Shown here: one piece after another, positions 1 through 12,052 of the stretch
Layout of the letters: each line of letters starts with the position of its first letter
Position numbering within the stretch: the stretch's first letter is position 1
Assembly: GCA_037043015.1 (NCBI GenBank)
Contig: CM073331.1
Span: forward strand, 3,555,501-3,619,500
Direction: 5' to 3'
Source: Bryum argenteum
Taxonomy: Eukaryota; Streptophyta; Bryopsida; Bryales; Bryaceae
DNA: 64,000 nt
The notes under the pieces: model-generated
Database searches by the model: none
What the model was told of the DNA's origin: nothing
What the model saw: only the letters and a program-made list of their open reading frames with translations
Translations under genes and position numbers: made by a program

Positions 1-506
1 ACTTCATAAAGGGATGCCTCCTTCTGATTGTCATCTTTTGTTTCGAACATCCCTGGAAAGAGTCTGAGTATCTTGTTGCTCTTTTCTTGTATGCTTTTCT
101 TCGGTCGTCTCACCCCTTTTGCTATCAACATGCTTTTACCGTTTCAAGGCTTTCATAAGCATGAAAATGCAACAGGGATGGAATAGTAGATTTCCTATGA
201 TCGTCATCCCGTTGACAAATTCTTTAAGAAATGTCTTCTCATGATTGTCATCATCCGTGGGAAGAGTCTTGCGTACCTTGTTGCTGTGCTTTTCTTCGCT
301 GGTCTCACTGTCCTATCCTCTCTTATGGATTCAAGGACTTCATAAGCATGATAATGGAACAGGGGCGTGATCAATGCATGCTAACATCTCCTTATAGGAA
401 GCCTACATATGATCATTAGCAGTGTCTCCCTATGATTGTCATCTCTTCCGTTTATGGCTGTTCAAACCATCTCTTTCTGACGTTGTCAATGGTGTGTGCG
501 CTGCAG
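1..506 (+). other. TAF11 intron with a degenerate tandem duplication
   Basis: No exon was found here. The stretch holds two diverged copies of a roughly 210-base segment (about 1-225 and 235-450). Shared landmarks are GATTGTCATC, a GGAAGAGTCT block, CTTTTCTTCG and CATAAGCATGA. The intron ends at the acceptor TGCAG at 502-506. Confidence 0.5.
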
Positions 507-1349
507 AGCTGTGCTAGCAACCTTCACTCCTGAACAGATGAGTCGATACGAGTGCTATCGACGTTCCGGATTTCAGCGTGCCAACATGCGACGTGTATGC
601 TTCCTCCACACATTGAGTAGCATGTCTGCGCACACCAGAGCTCTGCTTGCAACCTTCACCTGCCAAGTGATGACATGAACCATCATATCCTATCTCTATA
701 CTGACGGTCAGCTTGTGCTTGCAGCTCCTGCAAAGCGTATCAGGTGCTCCCGTCTCAGTTCCCATGACCATCGTCATCTCTGGAATTGCAAAAATGTTCG
801 TCGGGGAGCTCGTCGAGATAGGTATGCATGTAGTTGGCAGTCTCGCCCTTTTATTCATGGGTTCTTTCACTTTCTGAGGCTCTTTCTCGATTCTACTTGC
901 CATTTCCCTCTATTAAGCCTTTAGGTCTCTACACAGCTTGTTTCAAAAACTCCTAAACCGAAAGTTGACAATCTAGTAGTGGATCATTGCATGTCTTAAA
1001 AGTCATTGGTACATGTTCTTTTCATGTCAGTCACCGGGGTTATGTTTTGCCAGTAAAGTAGTTGAGAATTAATCTATGTGTATCTATGATACTCGAATCT
1101 AGTAGTCGATTATTGCATCATATGAAAGTCATTTTCCATTTTGTTATCGTCGTCAGTCACTTCTAATTATTTGGGTTATGTTTACCCAGTAAATCTTATT
1201 AATCCTAATTGCTAATCACAGGACGGATAGTAATGACGGAAAGAAACGAGACGGGACCGATTCGACCTACTCACATTCGTGAAGCTTATCGACGACTGAA
1301 GCTGGAAGGCAAAGTTCCTCTACGCACTAGACCTCGTCTCTTCCGATGA
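507..1349 (+). CDS. TAF11: TFIID subunit TAF11, 3' exons (5' end outside window)
   Basis: Three exons, 507-594, 725-821 and 1222-1349 (TGA at 1347-1349), join in frame with GT-AG introns. TAF11 is a histone-fold subunit that pairs with TAF13 in TFIID and acts in RNA polymerase II initiation in the nucleus. Exon 1 reads AVLATFTPEQMSRYECYRRS, the start of the TAF11 histone fold. Exon 2 carries SGIAKMFVGELVE, the central helix. Exon 3 carries VMTERNETGPIRPTHIREAY and ends KLEGKVPLRTRPRLFR, nearly the same as Arabidopsis TAF11 as I remember it. The first base of exon 507 completes a codon begun upstream; no suitable preceding exon was found in 1-506, so the N-terminal part lies outside the window. 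An internal ATG in exon 3 is not a start. Identification is firm; the N-terminus is unseen. Confidence 0.93.
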
Positions 1350-1827
1350 TGAGAGGGCGGCATCATCATTTTTCTAAACAGCGACATTGCAACGGATCCA
1401 ACAACTTCGATCAATCAGAAGGTGATGTCATTTCACATCATTGGGCGGCTCATTCACTGCCATTTAATAGCAGTGAGCTAGAAAGGGACAATTTCAAAGT
1501 CATATCTGAATCAATACTCTTTGTAGAAATGTAGTACATGAATGTATTAGGTGAGATCTAGGCTTCCTCTTGCTCCTTGCTATCAACATTGATTTGCATT
1601 TTAGTTTGCATACTGTGTGTGTTGTACTTCTCCTACAAGATGGTGGATTGCATGAGTATCTTAGCCTTTGTATGCTCATATCAAAATAGAAAGAAAACCT
1701 TATAAAGTGTTTGCTTTATAGCCTTTTTCTAGGTCCATGATGAGTTGTAGAGATGGTTTCATTTTGTTCATAGTACGAAATTTAAATGTTTTATTGGCTG
1801 CCGAGATGGTTTTGTAATGAGTGCCCC
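1350..1827. other. TAF11 3' flank
   Basis: Presumed 3' UTR and downstream sequence of TAF11. No coding region was recognised; a plus ORF at 1346-1534 resembles nothing known. No clear poly(A) signal can be assigned. Confidence 0.4.
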
Positions 1828-1945
1828 CATTCAAATTCCAGTATAATCTCATGTTTGTACTTTGTATGCTCAAATTCCAGTATAATCGCATGTTCTTACT
1901 CATCCTCAAATTCCAGTTTACTTTCATGTTTGTAATTGTACAGAA
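1828..1945 (+). repeat. Minisatellite, 3 imperfect units of about 45 bases
   Basis: Three successive units begin CAAATTCCAGT and contain CATGTT (near 1831, 1873 and 1910). Overlapping ORFs on both strands are products of the repeat. Confidence 0.6.
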
Positions 1946-4900
1946 CTCAATTGCTCAAAGTTTAATTTACTTCCCCAGCAAACAATGCTCAAATTTAAAA
2001 ATACTTCCTTCTGGTTCTTGAAGTATTCATGTTCAAATGATTAATAGATTATTCAGTTCAACAACAAAAACAACTTCCAGCATAGTTTCATTGTTGTACT
2101 TGTAGGTTGTTGTACCTTCTTTGTATAGAATTTCAACCAGTTTTGACATGTTCACTTTTTAATCAGATTTAAACATTGAATGTTCCTTGGGAGGTGTAGA
2201 TAAGTGATTGTAGACCGTGCATACGTTCTGCTCTTCAAAGGAGGATAATCAAAGGCATGTAAGGTAGAAGTACCTAAAACCACCAGCACCCCCAATATCA
2301 ACATATAGATCTCCCCATAACCGCACCTAGCCTGAACTAGCATTGCCAGAACACTCAATTCAAACTGACCAATCAAAGCAATAAAAAAGCTGGTGGTTTT
2401 GGGTCGAATCATGAATGGAAATTTGTACCACCTAAGGTGGTTTTTGCATATCCTATAGATTGATTACGGGTCCTGCAGTACTTTATTGTTTGAAAATTTG
2501 TATTAATTCATGTGTTTTACAAAAAAGTATTAAAAAATCACAAACCTTCCTAAAAACTATCTTGCCACCCAAAAAAAATTACCCACTATAAATAGACCAG
2601 CTACAAATGGGCGAATTTTCTTATGTTGGTGGTTATGGGTACTTCAACCATATAGGGGACCCAACTGTATGGCTGTGACAATTGACTTGCACCATGTTCA
2701 AAGAATTTTTGTGGGGAGTGATCAATCCCAGAGTTGTCGTGAGATTTCACGGAATAACCCATAAGATAGTGAGTATACATTAGCCACAAGCTCTTGACAT
2801 TTTTAGAAAAAATTCCCGTGACACCATGACTAAATCCCAATGGTGCTCAAAAGTGTGTATATGATGTGCATGCCTCAAGAAAAAAATGCGGAGCAAAACT
2901 TTGAGCCAATTGATTGCAATTTGGGTCTACCTTCACAAACGAATTTCCATATGCCGTATATCATTCCACACTAAAATCCTTGTATATCACAAAGTGTGTC
3001 AGAGAATGAGGGGAGCAATGTATCAATAGAAAGCTATATGTCTAAATCAAACTTCCTCTCAAAATAGACTCCAAGATACAGATTGGAAAATGTGAAAATA
3101 TGCGAAAAAAAAAAAAAAAACAAGATATATTGACTGCACCGGCACGCTCGGATCTTTAAGGTCTAATCTGTTGTTTTCTTCAAACACGTCTAGTTTGTAT
3201 GGTAAAAATTGTAAATCCATACAATAAAGTATGACTAAATGGCGTGCATTTTAGTGAAGGCAACTCTTGGTTTTTGAGTTTTCAAACATGGGGCATGTTT
3301 TACCATTGTGAGGCAATTATGGGAAATTATAAAAGTTTTTCATGAATTATTTACACAATCATGATCTTAAGATGAAAAATGAAAAGTTTGTAGCAGGAAG
3401 TTTTTTCATCCAAATACTTTTATTATTGGATTTTCAATGATGTTTCTACAATGAAAAAAGGAAAAAAGTGGATGATTTTTGAGGAGCTATATCTTCTTCA
3501 TCCGCCGTTAGATTTAAACTTTGTTTTTTGGGATAGGTTCCAAATAGAGTATGATTTAAGTGGTAAAGAACTTGACCCAATCAAAGGTATTTTGAAGGTA
3601 AGGCAAGAATTTGAGTGCAAAGGGTGTAGATTTGGACCCTTTTTCTTTTGTAGATATTTTTGTATTTTTCACCCTTGCAAAGCTATTAATTAAGCCAAGA
3701 ATTTTTTTTGATGAATTCTTCTTGTACAAGAGTCTTGTTGACATGCGGCTGGACATCTTTGTAGTTGGTGAATTTTTCATTGCAATATGTTTGTTGATAG
3801 CATTTTCACTTCAAAGTGAGAATTCTGAAATTTTGTGATTTTTTAGAGTACTAATATGTTACGATCTCGCAACTTATAAGGCCTCATGACTCCAAATGTG
3901 ACCCACATGAACTACAACAAGTTTACTTTGAGATTGTACGGTTGAGATCTAGATAGCTTGCCTTCATTTTCATCTATGACACTTTGCAAAAAATTATGTT
4001 CCGAAGCTCTAAACCCCCCTTGAGCGTTTAAGGGTTAAGGTCCCTTCATACTTCTATGCCTATTTACAGTTCTAGGTAGGAAGTTCATAAGGAATAGTTC
4101 TTGCAATTTTGGGAGCTCAAAAAACTCATAGATTTTTTGATCGATTTGTAGCAATCGGGGTAAGGGTCATATTTATGAGACTTTCTAAGATTTTTGAGTT
4201 AAAAAGAAGACTATGAAAGAAAATTGCCCCAGTTGGACTTAAAAACAATGCTTTGAGTTAAATTTTTTTAATCTCTAAATTTCCTTATGGTTTTGGGAGC
4301 AAGAAGTCTCAAAACTGCCTTTTTAAAGTCTTGTGCACTCCCGACCATGTGAATCAATTTTTTTCTCTATTTTTAGACTTCCAACCATGAGTTTTTGTTC
4401 CTTACTTGTTTTTGAGCTATTGCTAAATCTTTCAACCATTATTATGTATTTGTGAGATCGAAACGTTCAAAGTCGATGCAAAAGTTTATTTGGCCATTGC
4501 CGGGGGACACATAGTGTAAATGGTGCCAAGGGCGAGTTGAGGACTTGAGGTTTGTTACCCCAAACATTTTGGGCAAATTCTTTTCCATTCAGGTAATCAA
4601 GTTAGGTACCCTCATGCAAATCATTTTCTAGGAGAAGGTCTAGAAACAACAATATGTGTCTAAATACTACCCACGCCAATTTTGTCTATTTTTCAAAAAT
4701 TCATGAAACAAGATATATTTCGTGTGTAAACAAATTACAAGATTGGGTTTATGCAACACCTCTAAATTTCACCTTTATAGTCTATGCACTAGTAGAATAG
4801 TGTCAAAGAAACCATCTAGAATGATTTGTCTTAAATGACACAAGTGATGATTGCTTTGAAAGACCACTATAAAATTATGAAATTTCTTCATTCCTACATA

Positions 4901-5078
4901 TCTAGTAAAAGTTAGTTACCCATGTGAAAGCCCAACAATATTATGCCCTAAAATTACACCTAGGCTAGTCTTCAAAGCACACTCTTTGCATTAGAATCAA
5001 GGAAACTATTATACTACTTTATAGCTTAGGAGCTCTTCACATTTAATTTTTCAAACTTTGAGGTAGTAACAACAATGA
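1946..5078. other. AT-rich intergenic DNA, no gene recognised
   Basis: No conserved coding motif was found. A minus ORF at 2152-2412 is hydrophobic but matches nothing I know. The segment GAGCGTTTAAGGGTTAA near 4022-4038 looks like the right end of a TTAA-flanked element whose left end was not located. Confidence 0.4.
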
Positions 5079-5082
5079 TTAA

Positions 5083-5660
5083 CCCCTAAAGGTCTAAGAG
5101 GACCAAATGGGGCTTTTGCTATTTTGGGTAGCCTAGATGAATAGGTTAAAAGTAATATTTTTGCCTAAATTTTTTAATGAGTGCTCCCTATACTGCAAAG
5201 TGTATGTCGTAAACTTTGCAAAGCCAAATTCCTATTTTTGAGTCTTCTACGACAATTCTTGGTTTGCGAGCCAAACTGGGGCAGTTTAAATTTAGTATTT
5301 TTTTGAGATTATTTTTTGGAAATATGTTCATGACCAAATCACTACTTAAGTTCCAAAGGGCCCCGAGTCACAAAGAGTACCAATTATACAAGGGCAGCTT
5401 CCAAAAGTGTCAAAAATAATCTCAACAATGCCCAAAAAAAACTTCGTAGACAAACTTTGGATGTTATGATCTCTCACATGTAAACATCCAAGGGTCAATT
5501 TTTAAATCAAATACTGAAAATTGGCTTAGGTACAAGATCTTACATTTGGAAGTTAAAAAAAGAATAAAAAAATTGTTTTGCACGTGTTGAAGTGCATAGA
5601 GGTAGAGAATTGGAGTTTTGAGGTTTCAAGCTCCCAAAAACACGCAAGGATCTTTAGGGG
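5083..5660. mobile_element. TTAA-flanked miniature element, long form (578 bp)
   Basis: Flanked by TTAA at 5079-5082 and 5661-5664. The left end is CCCCTAAAGGTCT and the right end is GATCTTTAGGGG, an imperfect terminal inverted repeat. It contains the unoccupied TTAA at 5346-5349 that serves as the empty-site counterpart of the insertion at 6301-6671. No transposase ORF. The TTAA duplication fits piggyBac-type insertion. Confidence 0.7.
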
Positions 5661-5787
5661 TTAAACATCTAAGGCATCCACTATCTTGGAATGATGACAC
5701 GTATCATTAAATATTACAAATGTCAATATTCACAAGCAATGAAATAGAAAAGACAAAGTTTCCATATTTCTGTGGTATTTTTAACCC

Positions 5788-6780
5788 CCAAAGATCTACG
5801 GCAACCAAAATGGCTTCTTTCTATTTTGGGCAGCATAGATGAAGGGGTTAGAAGTAATTTCTTTGCCCAAGATTTCTACGCGGTGCTTCTTATACTGCAA
5901 AGTGTATGTGGTAAAATTTACAAAGTCAAATTCCAATTTTAAAGCCTTCAATGCAACATATAACTAAATTGGGCTCATTTAGGAATTCCGGACTAGAGAA
6001 AACTTTGGAATTTTTATTTTTGTGGGATGCCCATTACACTGATTAAAAATCTACATCGGAGGATGTGGGTATCTTCATATCTTTGAGAGATCCCCAGTTT
6101 ACATTTTTGTGCTCAAACTGTATCTACTTCACTTGAGCATGGAGGGATTCCCGGATGTCTTCCTTCTGAACTGCTTCTTGTCCAGAAGTAGTTAAATGTG
6201 TCATTTAATCTAGAAATTTTAGTTTAAAGTCCAAAACACATGTTTAAATATAGGCTTTTAAATTTTTCTTTTGGAAATACGTTCATAACCAAGTCACTAC
6301 TTAACCCTTAAACGCCCAAGCAAGCCCGAGGGGCTTGATTCCAACAGAATCTTCTCTGTAGCTCTCACTGTAATCAACATTTCACTTATCTTTTGACTGT
6401 CAAACTGGTCACCGTCTTATGATGCATTCAAAAAGTGAAATTTTACAATTCGAATCACAATTTGTATGCATGATTTTGTGGTTTGAAAGGATTGTAATAG
6501 GTAGGTTGGGGTTGTACATAACCTCGTAGGAGGTTGCAAGCTCATCATTGATTGGTTCGTTTATGGTGCCCAAGTTCAATAAGTGCACTATTCATGATGC
6601 CCTAGTCCAAAAGATGCTGTGATTCAATTTTGGGCTGCCCGTTTTAGACCCCATGGGCGTTTAAGGGTTAAGTTCTAAAGTACCCAAGTCAAAAAGTATA
6701 CCAATTTGCCAAAAGTTTACAAGGGTTGCCTCTAAAAACTTCAGAAACAACCTTCTCAATTCCTAGTAATTTTCATATTT
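5788..6780. mobile_element. Second long TTAA-type element, interrupted by a nested insertion
   Basis: It begins at TTAA 5784-5787 followed by CCCCCAAAGATCT and follows the 5083-5660 element through several shared blocks, such as the segment around TTTTGGAAATA and CACTACTTAA. It is split by the element at 6305-6667. The right end was not found, so the boundary is approximate. A third related fragment lies at about 53750-54015. Confidence 0.5.
6305..6667. mobile_element. TTAA-flanked miniature element with 13-bp perfect inverted repeats (363 bp)
   Basis: The left end CCCTTAAACGCCC (6305-6317) is the exact reverse complement of the right end GGGCGTTTAAGGG (6655-6667). TTAA is present on both sides (6301-6304 and 6668-6671). 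The flanks rejoin as CACTAC-TTAA-GTTC, the same arrangement as the unoccupied paralogue at 5340-5353. No transposase is encoded. Termini beginning CCC next to TTAA are typical of the piggyBac superfamily. Confidence 0.85.
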
Positions 6781-9477
6781 TTTCTTTCAAAAATTTTCAT
6801 AATTCAAGATTTTGGAATTTTCCCAAATTTTTTCTCAGAGTTTACACAACCTCATAAAGGCACCAATTCACCATTCAATTTTTTCTTAAATCAGATATAT
6901 CTATTATGATGGATGTTTTTCTAAATTGTTGTATTGAGACCTTCTTTTAGAAAATAATTTGCATGAAGGCCAAGAAAGTGGAATGAATCACCAATTTTTT
7001 GTATGAGCGTACTTAACTTGATTATCTACATGAAAAGAACATATGGAAACAAATGTTTGGATTAACAATCTTCAAGTTTCCCCTTTGCACCATGGAGACA
7101 ATGTGTCACAAGCAATGCCCAAAAAATGTTTTGCACAACTATGAATGTTATGATCGCTCAAATGATACACATCTAATTAAAGTTTACATGGTACTACTGA
7201 TAGTAGGTAGGTTTGAGATTTTACAGTTGGGGCACAATTAAGCTAAGGGTGTCCAAAAAAGTTGTTCCAAGTACAATTTCAGCTCATGCAAGTGTGTCAA
7301 ACATGTCCATCTTCTAAATAAAGTCAAGTATGAGAACACCAAATGTGGTTTCAATTTACAGTACTTATAGCCTACCAAAAAAAAATAAAAAAAAATCATT
7401 TGCATTGAAGAATATTAAGGATTTTGTTAGGTATTTTAGTTCAAAAAGTAAGTTGTGTCCTAAACTCCTAATAACACAAAATCCTAAGAAACAATCATTC
7501 GATACATCAAATGATCACATTTTGATACCATTTTTGGATATGACTTACATGTACTTGTGCATTATATAAAATAGTTAATTTGACAAATAAACAATTAATA
7601 ATTTATGCACCATGATGCCTGCAAATCCCACCAATATGCAATTTACTGTGGAGGGTTCAATGATCCAAAAATAAAAAATTTGAATAATTTTTTTTCTTAG
7701 GAATGTGCATCTTGATCCCAATTACATATACGTTATTTTAAAATGATTTTGTACTCTTTGTAATTGGTAAAAATGGAAAAAATTGATGAACTTTGGATGT
7801 TTCAACCAAAAATCACCTAATTAGTCTTGACAAAAAGTGATACCCATACCTTGGCTGTGCCCGTTGGACATACAAAAAAACAGTAAAAAATTTGATTATA
7901 CCTCCATTCCAACAAGGTGGTAGAAAATTTGAGTGTCTCGTTTTGGAAGTCCAAAAATCTTTGGATTTAAGCACTAATATTTATAACCGGCAACATTTCA
8001 AGATGACTAGTATAGCTTAATTTATAAAAACCAAACAACCTACTCCGTGTATGCAAGAGGTACATGCAACAACGTGGTAAGGTAAGGAAATCTAGAAAAA
8101 TAAGAAGAATCTATATTATTAAAATTAGGATACTACCAAATGTTACTTGTCCCTTTGCCCTTCAAAACTCCATCATCACTCATTTCCCAAAAGCTTAGCA
8201 CATTCTACTAAAACCATTCCATAAGGAACTTGCTAATTTAAAGAACATGTGACAACGAACTACCTCCTATGGCAAGTGGCTTAGAAACCGCTCAAATTTC
8301 AAGCCGGCATGCTAAATGAGGAGTTCACTTGCAAAGGGAGTCAATTTAGAAAGATGTGCAAACTATGTTGGAGATTGGACCAATCGGGATCATTAATTTT
8401 GAATTTCTAGAAGGGGAACCCGTAGCTGTATCCAAAACCACTCAACCTAAAATGTACACCACAGTTACATTGAAATTCAAAGTTGGAAGCTAGAATGTAC
8501 CTCCAGCCTTGGATAGGTCTAGCGATTGGTTCCTGTGGCTTTTGAGCCACCTACTATATTAGTTGGTATTTCTATGAGCAACCTAGTACCCACACTATAT
8601 TAATAAGCTCCAAGTTTTGTTTTATTGGGACATTGTACGAGCGACCACATATATAAAGTTTCTAATTGTCATTAAAACAATAAAATCTAGTAGTGTAAGG
8701 GTTGTACATACAGACTTCCGACTTCGAGAAAAAAAACGCAACAAACAAGGCGTACTTTGGGGCCATCAGAAGACGTTGGACCTCTCTCATGTCATCTTCA
8801 AATTAAAGACGTAGTAGCAGGGTCGGTTTTTTGGGGTCGGCCCCCCGTATGATTATGAAGTATGACGCTCGCCCATAGTCAGCCGTTTTTCCGTTTTGCA
8901 TGAAAAAAGGACTCCGATTCATGTTTTCATTCGTCAAAAAAATAATTTAAAAACTTGATTTTTTTGTCGAGCAAATCGAAGGGCCATCCGCGTACTCCGC
9001 CTTATTTTCCGATGAGATCATCAAATATCGCGGATGATGATGTATGCATGGAATGTGCCATAATTCATTGCAAACAACAAATTCAACGCTCGGCATCTGA
9101 CCCTGGAACCCTGGCTTCATTTGTAAGTGTTTATTTATTTTAAAAACAAAGAATGAGACATAGGAAAGGGCGGTGTGTGTGCACTCATTTCATTTGGCCC
9201 CGGACTTGCGGTCACAAATTTTAAAAAGAATTTTTTTCTTGAAGGTCAAATAACAACAAAACACATCACCCCATTCACTTGCGCGTGCGAAGGAATGTAA
9301 TAAGGAAGTTGGGCGAAATGGAAGGGTCGTCATAAAACTATGTCATATCGCGGATCAAAAGTGTATCTAGACTGCAGCGACAAAAGAGAGGCTAATGACG
9401 CGGTGCAGAATTGATTCGTGTGAGAGAGACTGGTTTTCTTTAAAAAAATCAAGTGACTTCCACCGCCTTGGAGTAAA
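6781..9477. other. AT-rich intergenic DNA, no gene recognised
   Basis: Only short ORFs without recognisable domains. From about 8815 the base composition becomes richer in GC. Confidence 0.4.
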
Positions 9478-9600
9478 TGTTTCCGCCCCGGGATAAATTC
9501 AGGGTCCCCCGGGATAAATTCAGGGTCCCCCGGGAGTAAATTCCCCCGGGCCCTGGAGTAAATTCCCGGGTCCTGCGGGAAATTCCCGGGCCCTGGGGTA
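9478..9600 (+). repeat. GC-rich tandem repeat, about 5 imperfect units of 20-24 bases
   Basis: Units of the form GGGATAAATTCAGGGTCCCC repeat with AGTAAATTCCC variants. Many CCCGGG (SmaI/XmaI) sites lie in an otherwise AT-rich region. It directly abuts the element at 9602. Confidence 0.7.
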
Positions 9601-9601
9601 A

Positions 9602-10092
9602 GGGCATCCTCAATGGATGCCATGTTAAAAGGGCCGCCATCGGCATTTCCCAGGGCCCTTTCTGATGGCGGGGCAGGAACTGCGCAGGCGCCCTCAATGG
9701 TGTGCCCGGCAGCTGCGCCCGCCATCAGAGCCTGCTGCAACCGAGTCACCCCCTCTCACCCCCTGTCAGAGATTCTGGCATATAAAACGAGCGCTCACTG
9801 CCATTAACGGCAAGCAAGCGAATGACTGGCACTTGTTTTTATTACTATTTTATTTTTCCAGTTTAATAATATCGGCCCCCCTCACTAGTCGAGTTATAGA
9901 TAGCCCTTTGACTCCTTTTGGCGTGAGTAATGCGTCTCCCTGCAAAGCCAGAAAATATGCCAAGAGCGGGAGCTCCAATAGCGGACTCGTCAGGGTGAAG
10001 GGAGCTGTAGCGTGACCGTTGGGTCGACTTTTTGGTGAACTCACGGTAAGAGCCGTTGGCGGGACCCGTTACCGAGTCCATTGAGGATGCTC
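9602..10092. mobile_element. TAA-flanked MITE (PIF/Harbinger-like), 491 bp
   Basis: The left end GGGCATCCTCAATGG pairs with the right end CCATTGAGGATGCTC. TAA precedes (9599-9601) and follows (10093-10095). A three-base TWA duplication with GAGCATC-type ends is usual for Harbinger-derived plant MITEs. The interior is GC-rich and holds an inverted repeat (the GATGGCGG region near 9664 with CCCGCCATC near 9718). ORFs inside on both strands are not considered genes. Confidence 0.7.
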
Positions 10093-10271
10093 TAAAGGGT
10101 ATGCTTGCAGTGGAATATGATTTCGGTTTGTGATTTAAATACTCAAAAAATAATTAAATGACTTCAATTCACAGATGCCCCAATTTCTTTTTAGACTATA
10201 AACAAATTTTTTTTGTAAGTTCCTAAATGTAAATGAAGGTATGATATGTAGATCTCAATTGGACATTTTAA

Positions 10272-10528
10272 GCCCTAAATTTCCTTATTGGAGAACGGTC
10301 ACAAAATTTGACCTCCCTTTAGATTAAGCTCAAAAAATCTCAATCTAAATATTATTTAGAAGATTCAACCGTAAGATCTTGAAGCTCACCTGACATTCTT
10401 CTCATATAACAAATTTAAACCGTTCATTCTTCCTCATTTGTGAGATTATAATGGTCAAAGTTGGCTGAGTTTTTCACCTGCGGGAACCTCCAAAACATTC
10501 GTTTTAGGTTTTAAGGAAAGTTAGGGGG
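10272..10528. mobile_element. TTAA-flanked miniature element, CCCCTAAA family
   Basis: TTAA at 10268-10271 and 10529-10532. The left end reads GCCCTAAATTTCCTT and the right end AAGGAAAGTTAGGGGG. The interior (GATTCAACCGTAAGATC, TTGAACCG-type, TGTGAGATTATAATGG) is shared with the copies at 11796, 24304, 29327 and 41588. Confidence 0.75.
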
Positions 10529-10532
10529 TTAA

Positions 10533-11790
10533 AGATGATGTGGATCAAATTTGGAGTCATGAGGCCAATCATGTGGATTGCAGAATCATGATGAGTTTGT
10601 ATTCAAGATAGATTCTTGAATTTCATTGTTTTCACTTCAAAGTCAAAGTGCTGCCAACTCCACTAAAAAAGCATCCACCAACTAGAAAGTTGTTCACCTT
10701 CATCTCGAAGATACTTTTGTACCAATATCTTGACTCAAATAATACCCGTGTAATGGTGAACGTTGCTCCCAAGTTTTTTACCAAGGAGAAGAAGTTGCAT
10801 TCAACTCGATTGTAAACCTCTTGCACTAGACTACATGCCATGTCTTCATCACTGACATCTTAGATTTGACTAAGTCACTAAGCTTTCAACCACAAAAACT
10901 AGACGTGATTTTCACTTTAGACAAAAAAAAATCAACTTCAAATTCAACAATGAATGAAGCTCCGGAAATACAACTCCTCAAAGACCATGCGTTATTTTGA
11001 TTTTTTCAAAACAAAAACATTCCTCAACACCAAATACCAACTCGATTCCAATCAAAAAAACTTCCCGCTAGAAAGTTGTCGGATATCATTCTAAGAGTAC
11101 TCTTGTATAACAAAGAAAGTCACCAAAAAATAAAAATTGATTCAAATAATTGGCTAACCTTGCTTTGGCATAACATGCCCCATATTCTAAAACCCCAAAA
11201 CAAAAATTGTTTGCACTTAAATTCATGAGCACTCATATTATCAAAATTAGACTTGATTTGGATTCCAACCCAACAAATTTTGTTAAAAACCCACCTTAGA
11301 CATACAAATCATGTAGGAATTCAGACCCATTGGAACCATAATATTGAAATAGTTATGAATTTTGGAAATGAAAACCACAGGTGTGTGCTGACATGGTGTG
11401 TACCCAAAACCACTCACTCTAAAATGCAGACCTCCAAAGACTATTAATCTATTATATAATAAAATGATTACGCTAGTGAGTAGTTTTTTGGTGTTGTGCG
11501 GATTTCGAGCCACGTAGTACACACATTTACGCACTCTCTGAACTAATAATTATTGAAAAACTGATCATCATCAAATCGGCAATTACATTCTTAACAAATT
11601 GTACTGAAAAAATCACGGTCCGATTTTCCGGGCATGTGGTTCTCTTGATGTGGAAGCCACGTACTCGCCACCCAGAACCTCGGCACATGCCATACGGTTG
11701 AGGCACGAAGACAAACACCATACCCTTATAGTGAATTTAGTGTCATCTGCATGGTATGCACACAGGACATAACAATGGTGGTGTAGGACT
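10533..11790. other. Intergenic DNA, no gene recognised
   Basis: AT-rich. ORFs up to 83 residues overlap on both strands without recognisable features. Confidence 0.4.
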
Positions 11791-11795
11791 GCTAA

Positions 11796-12048
11796 CCCCT
11801 CTTTTGTAACCTTGTTGCAAAACAATCTAAGTCACAAAATTTGACCTTCCTTTGGATTCAGCTCAAAAAATCTCAATTTTAAAAGATTCAACTGTAAGAT
11901 CTCAAAGTTCACTTGACATTCTTCTCACATACCAAATTTGAACCGCTCATTCTTCCTCAATTGTGAGATTATAATGGTCAAATTTGGCTGAGTTTTTCTC
12001 CTGCGGGGACCTACAAAACCCGTTTCGGGTTTCAAGGAAAGATAGGGG
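11796..12048. mobile_element. TTAA-type miniature element, CCCCTAAA family, damaged left end
   Basis: The right end AAGGAAAGATAGGGG is followed by TTAA at 12049-12052. The interior matches the 10272 and 24304 copies. The left end (CTAACCCCTCTTTTG) is altered; it also resembles the inverse of the SINE segment GAGGGGTTAGTAG at 22277. Confidence 0.6.
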
Positions 12049-12052
12049 TTAA

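Noticed and set aside
9330-10081. Overlapping ORFs of 64-139 residues on both strands
   Set aside because: They arise in the GC-rich minisatellite and inside a MITE; low stop-codon frequency explains them.
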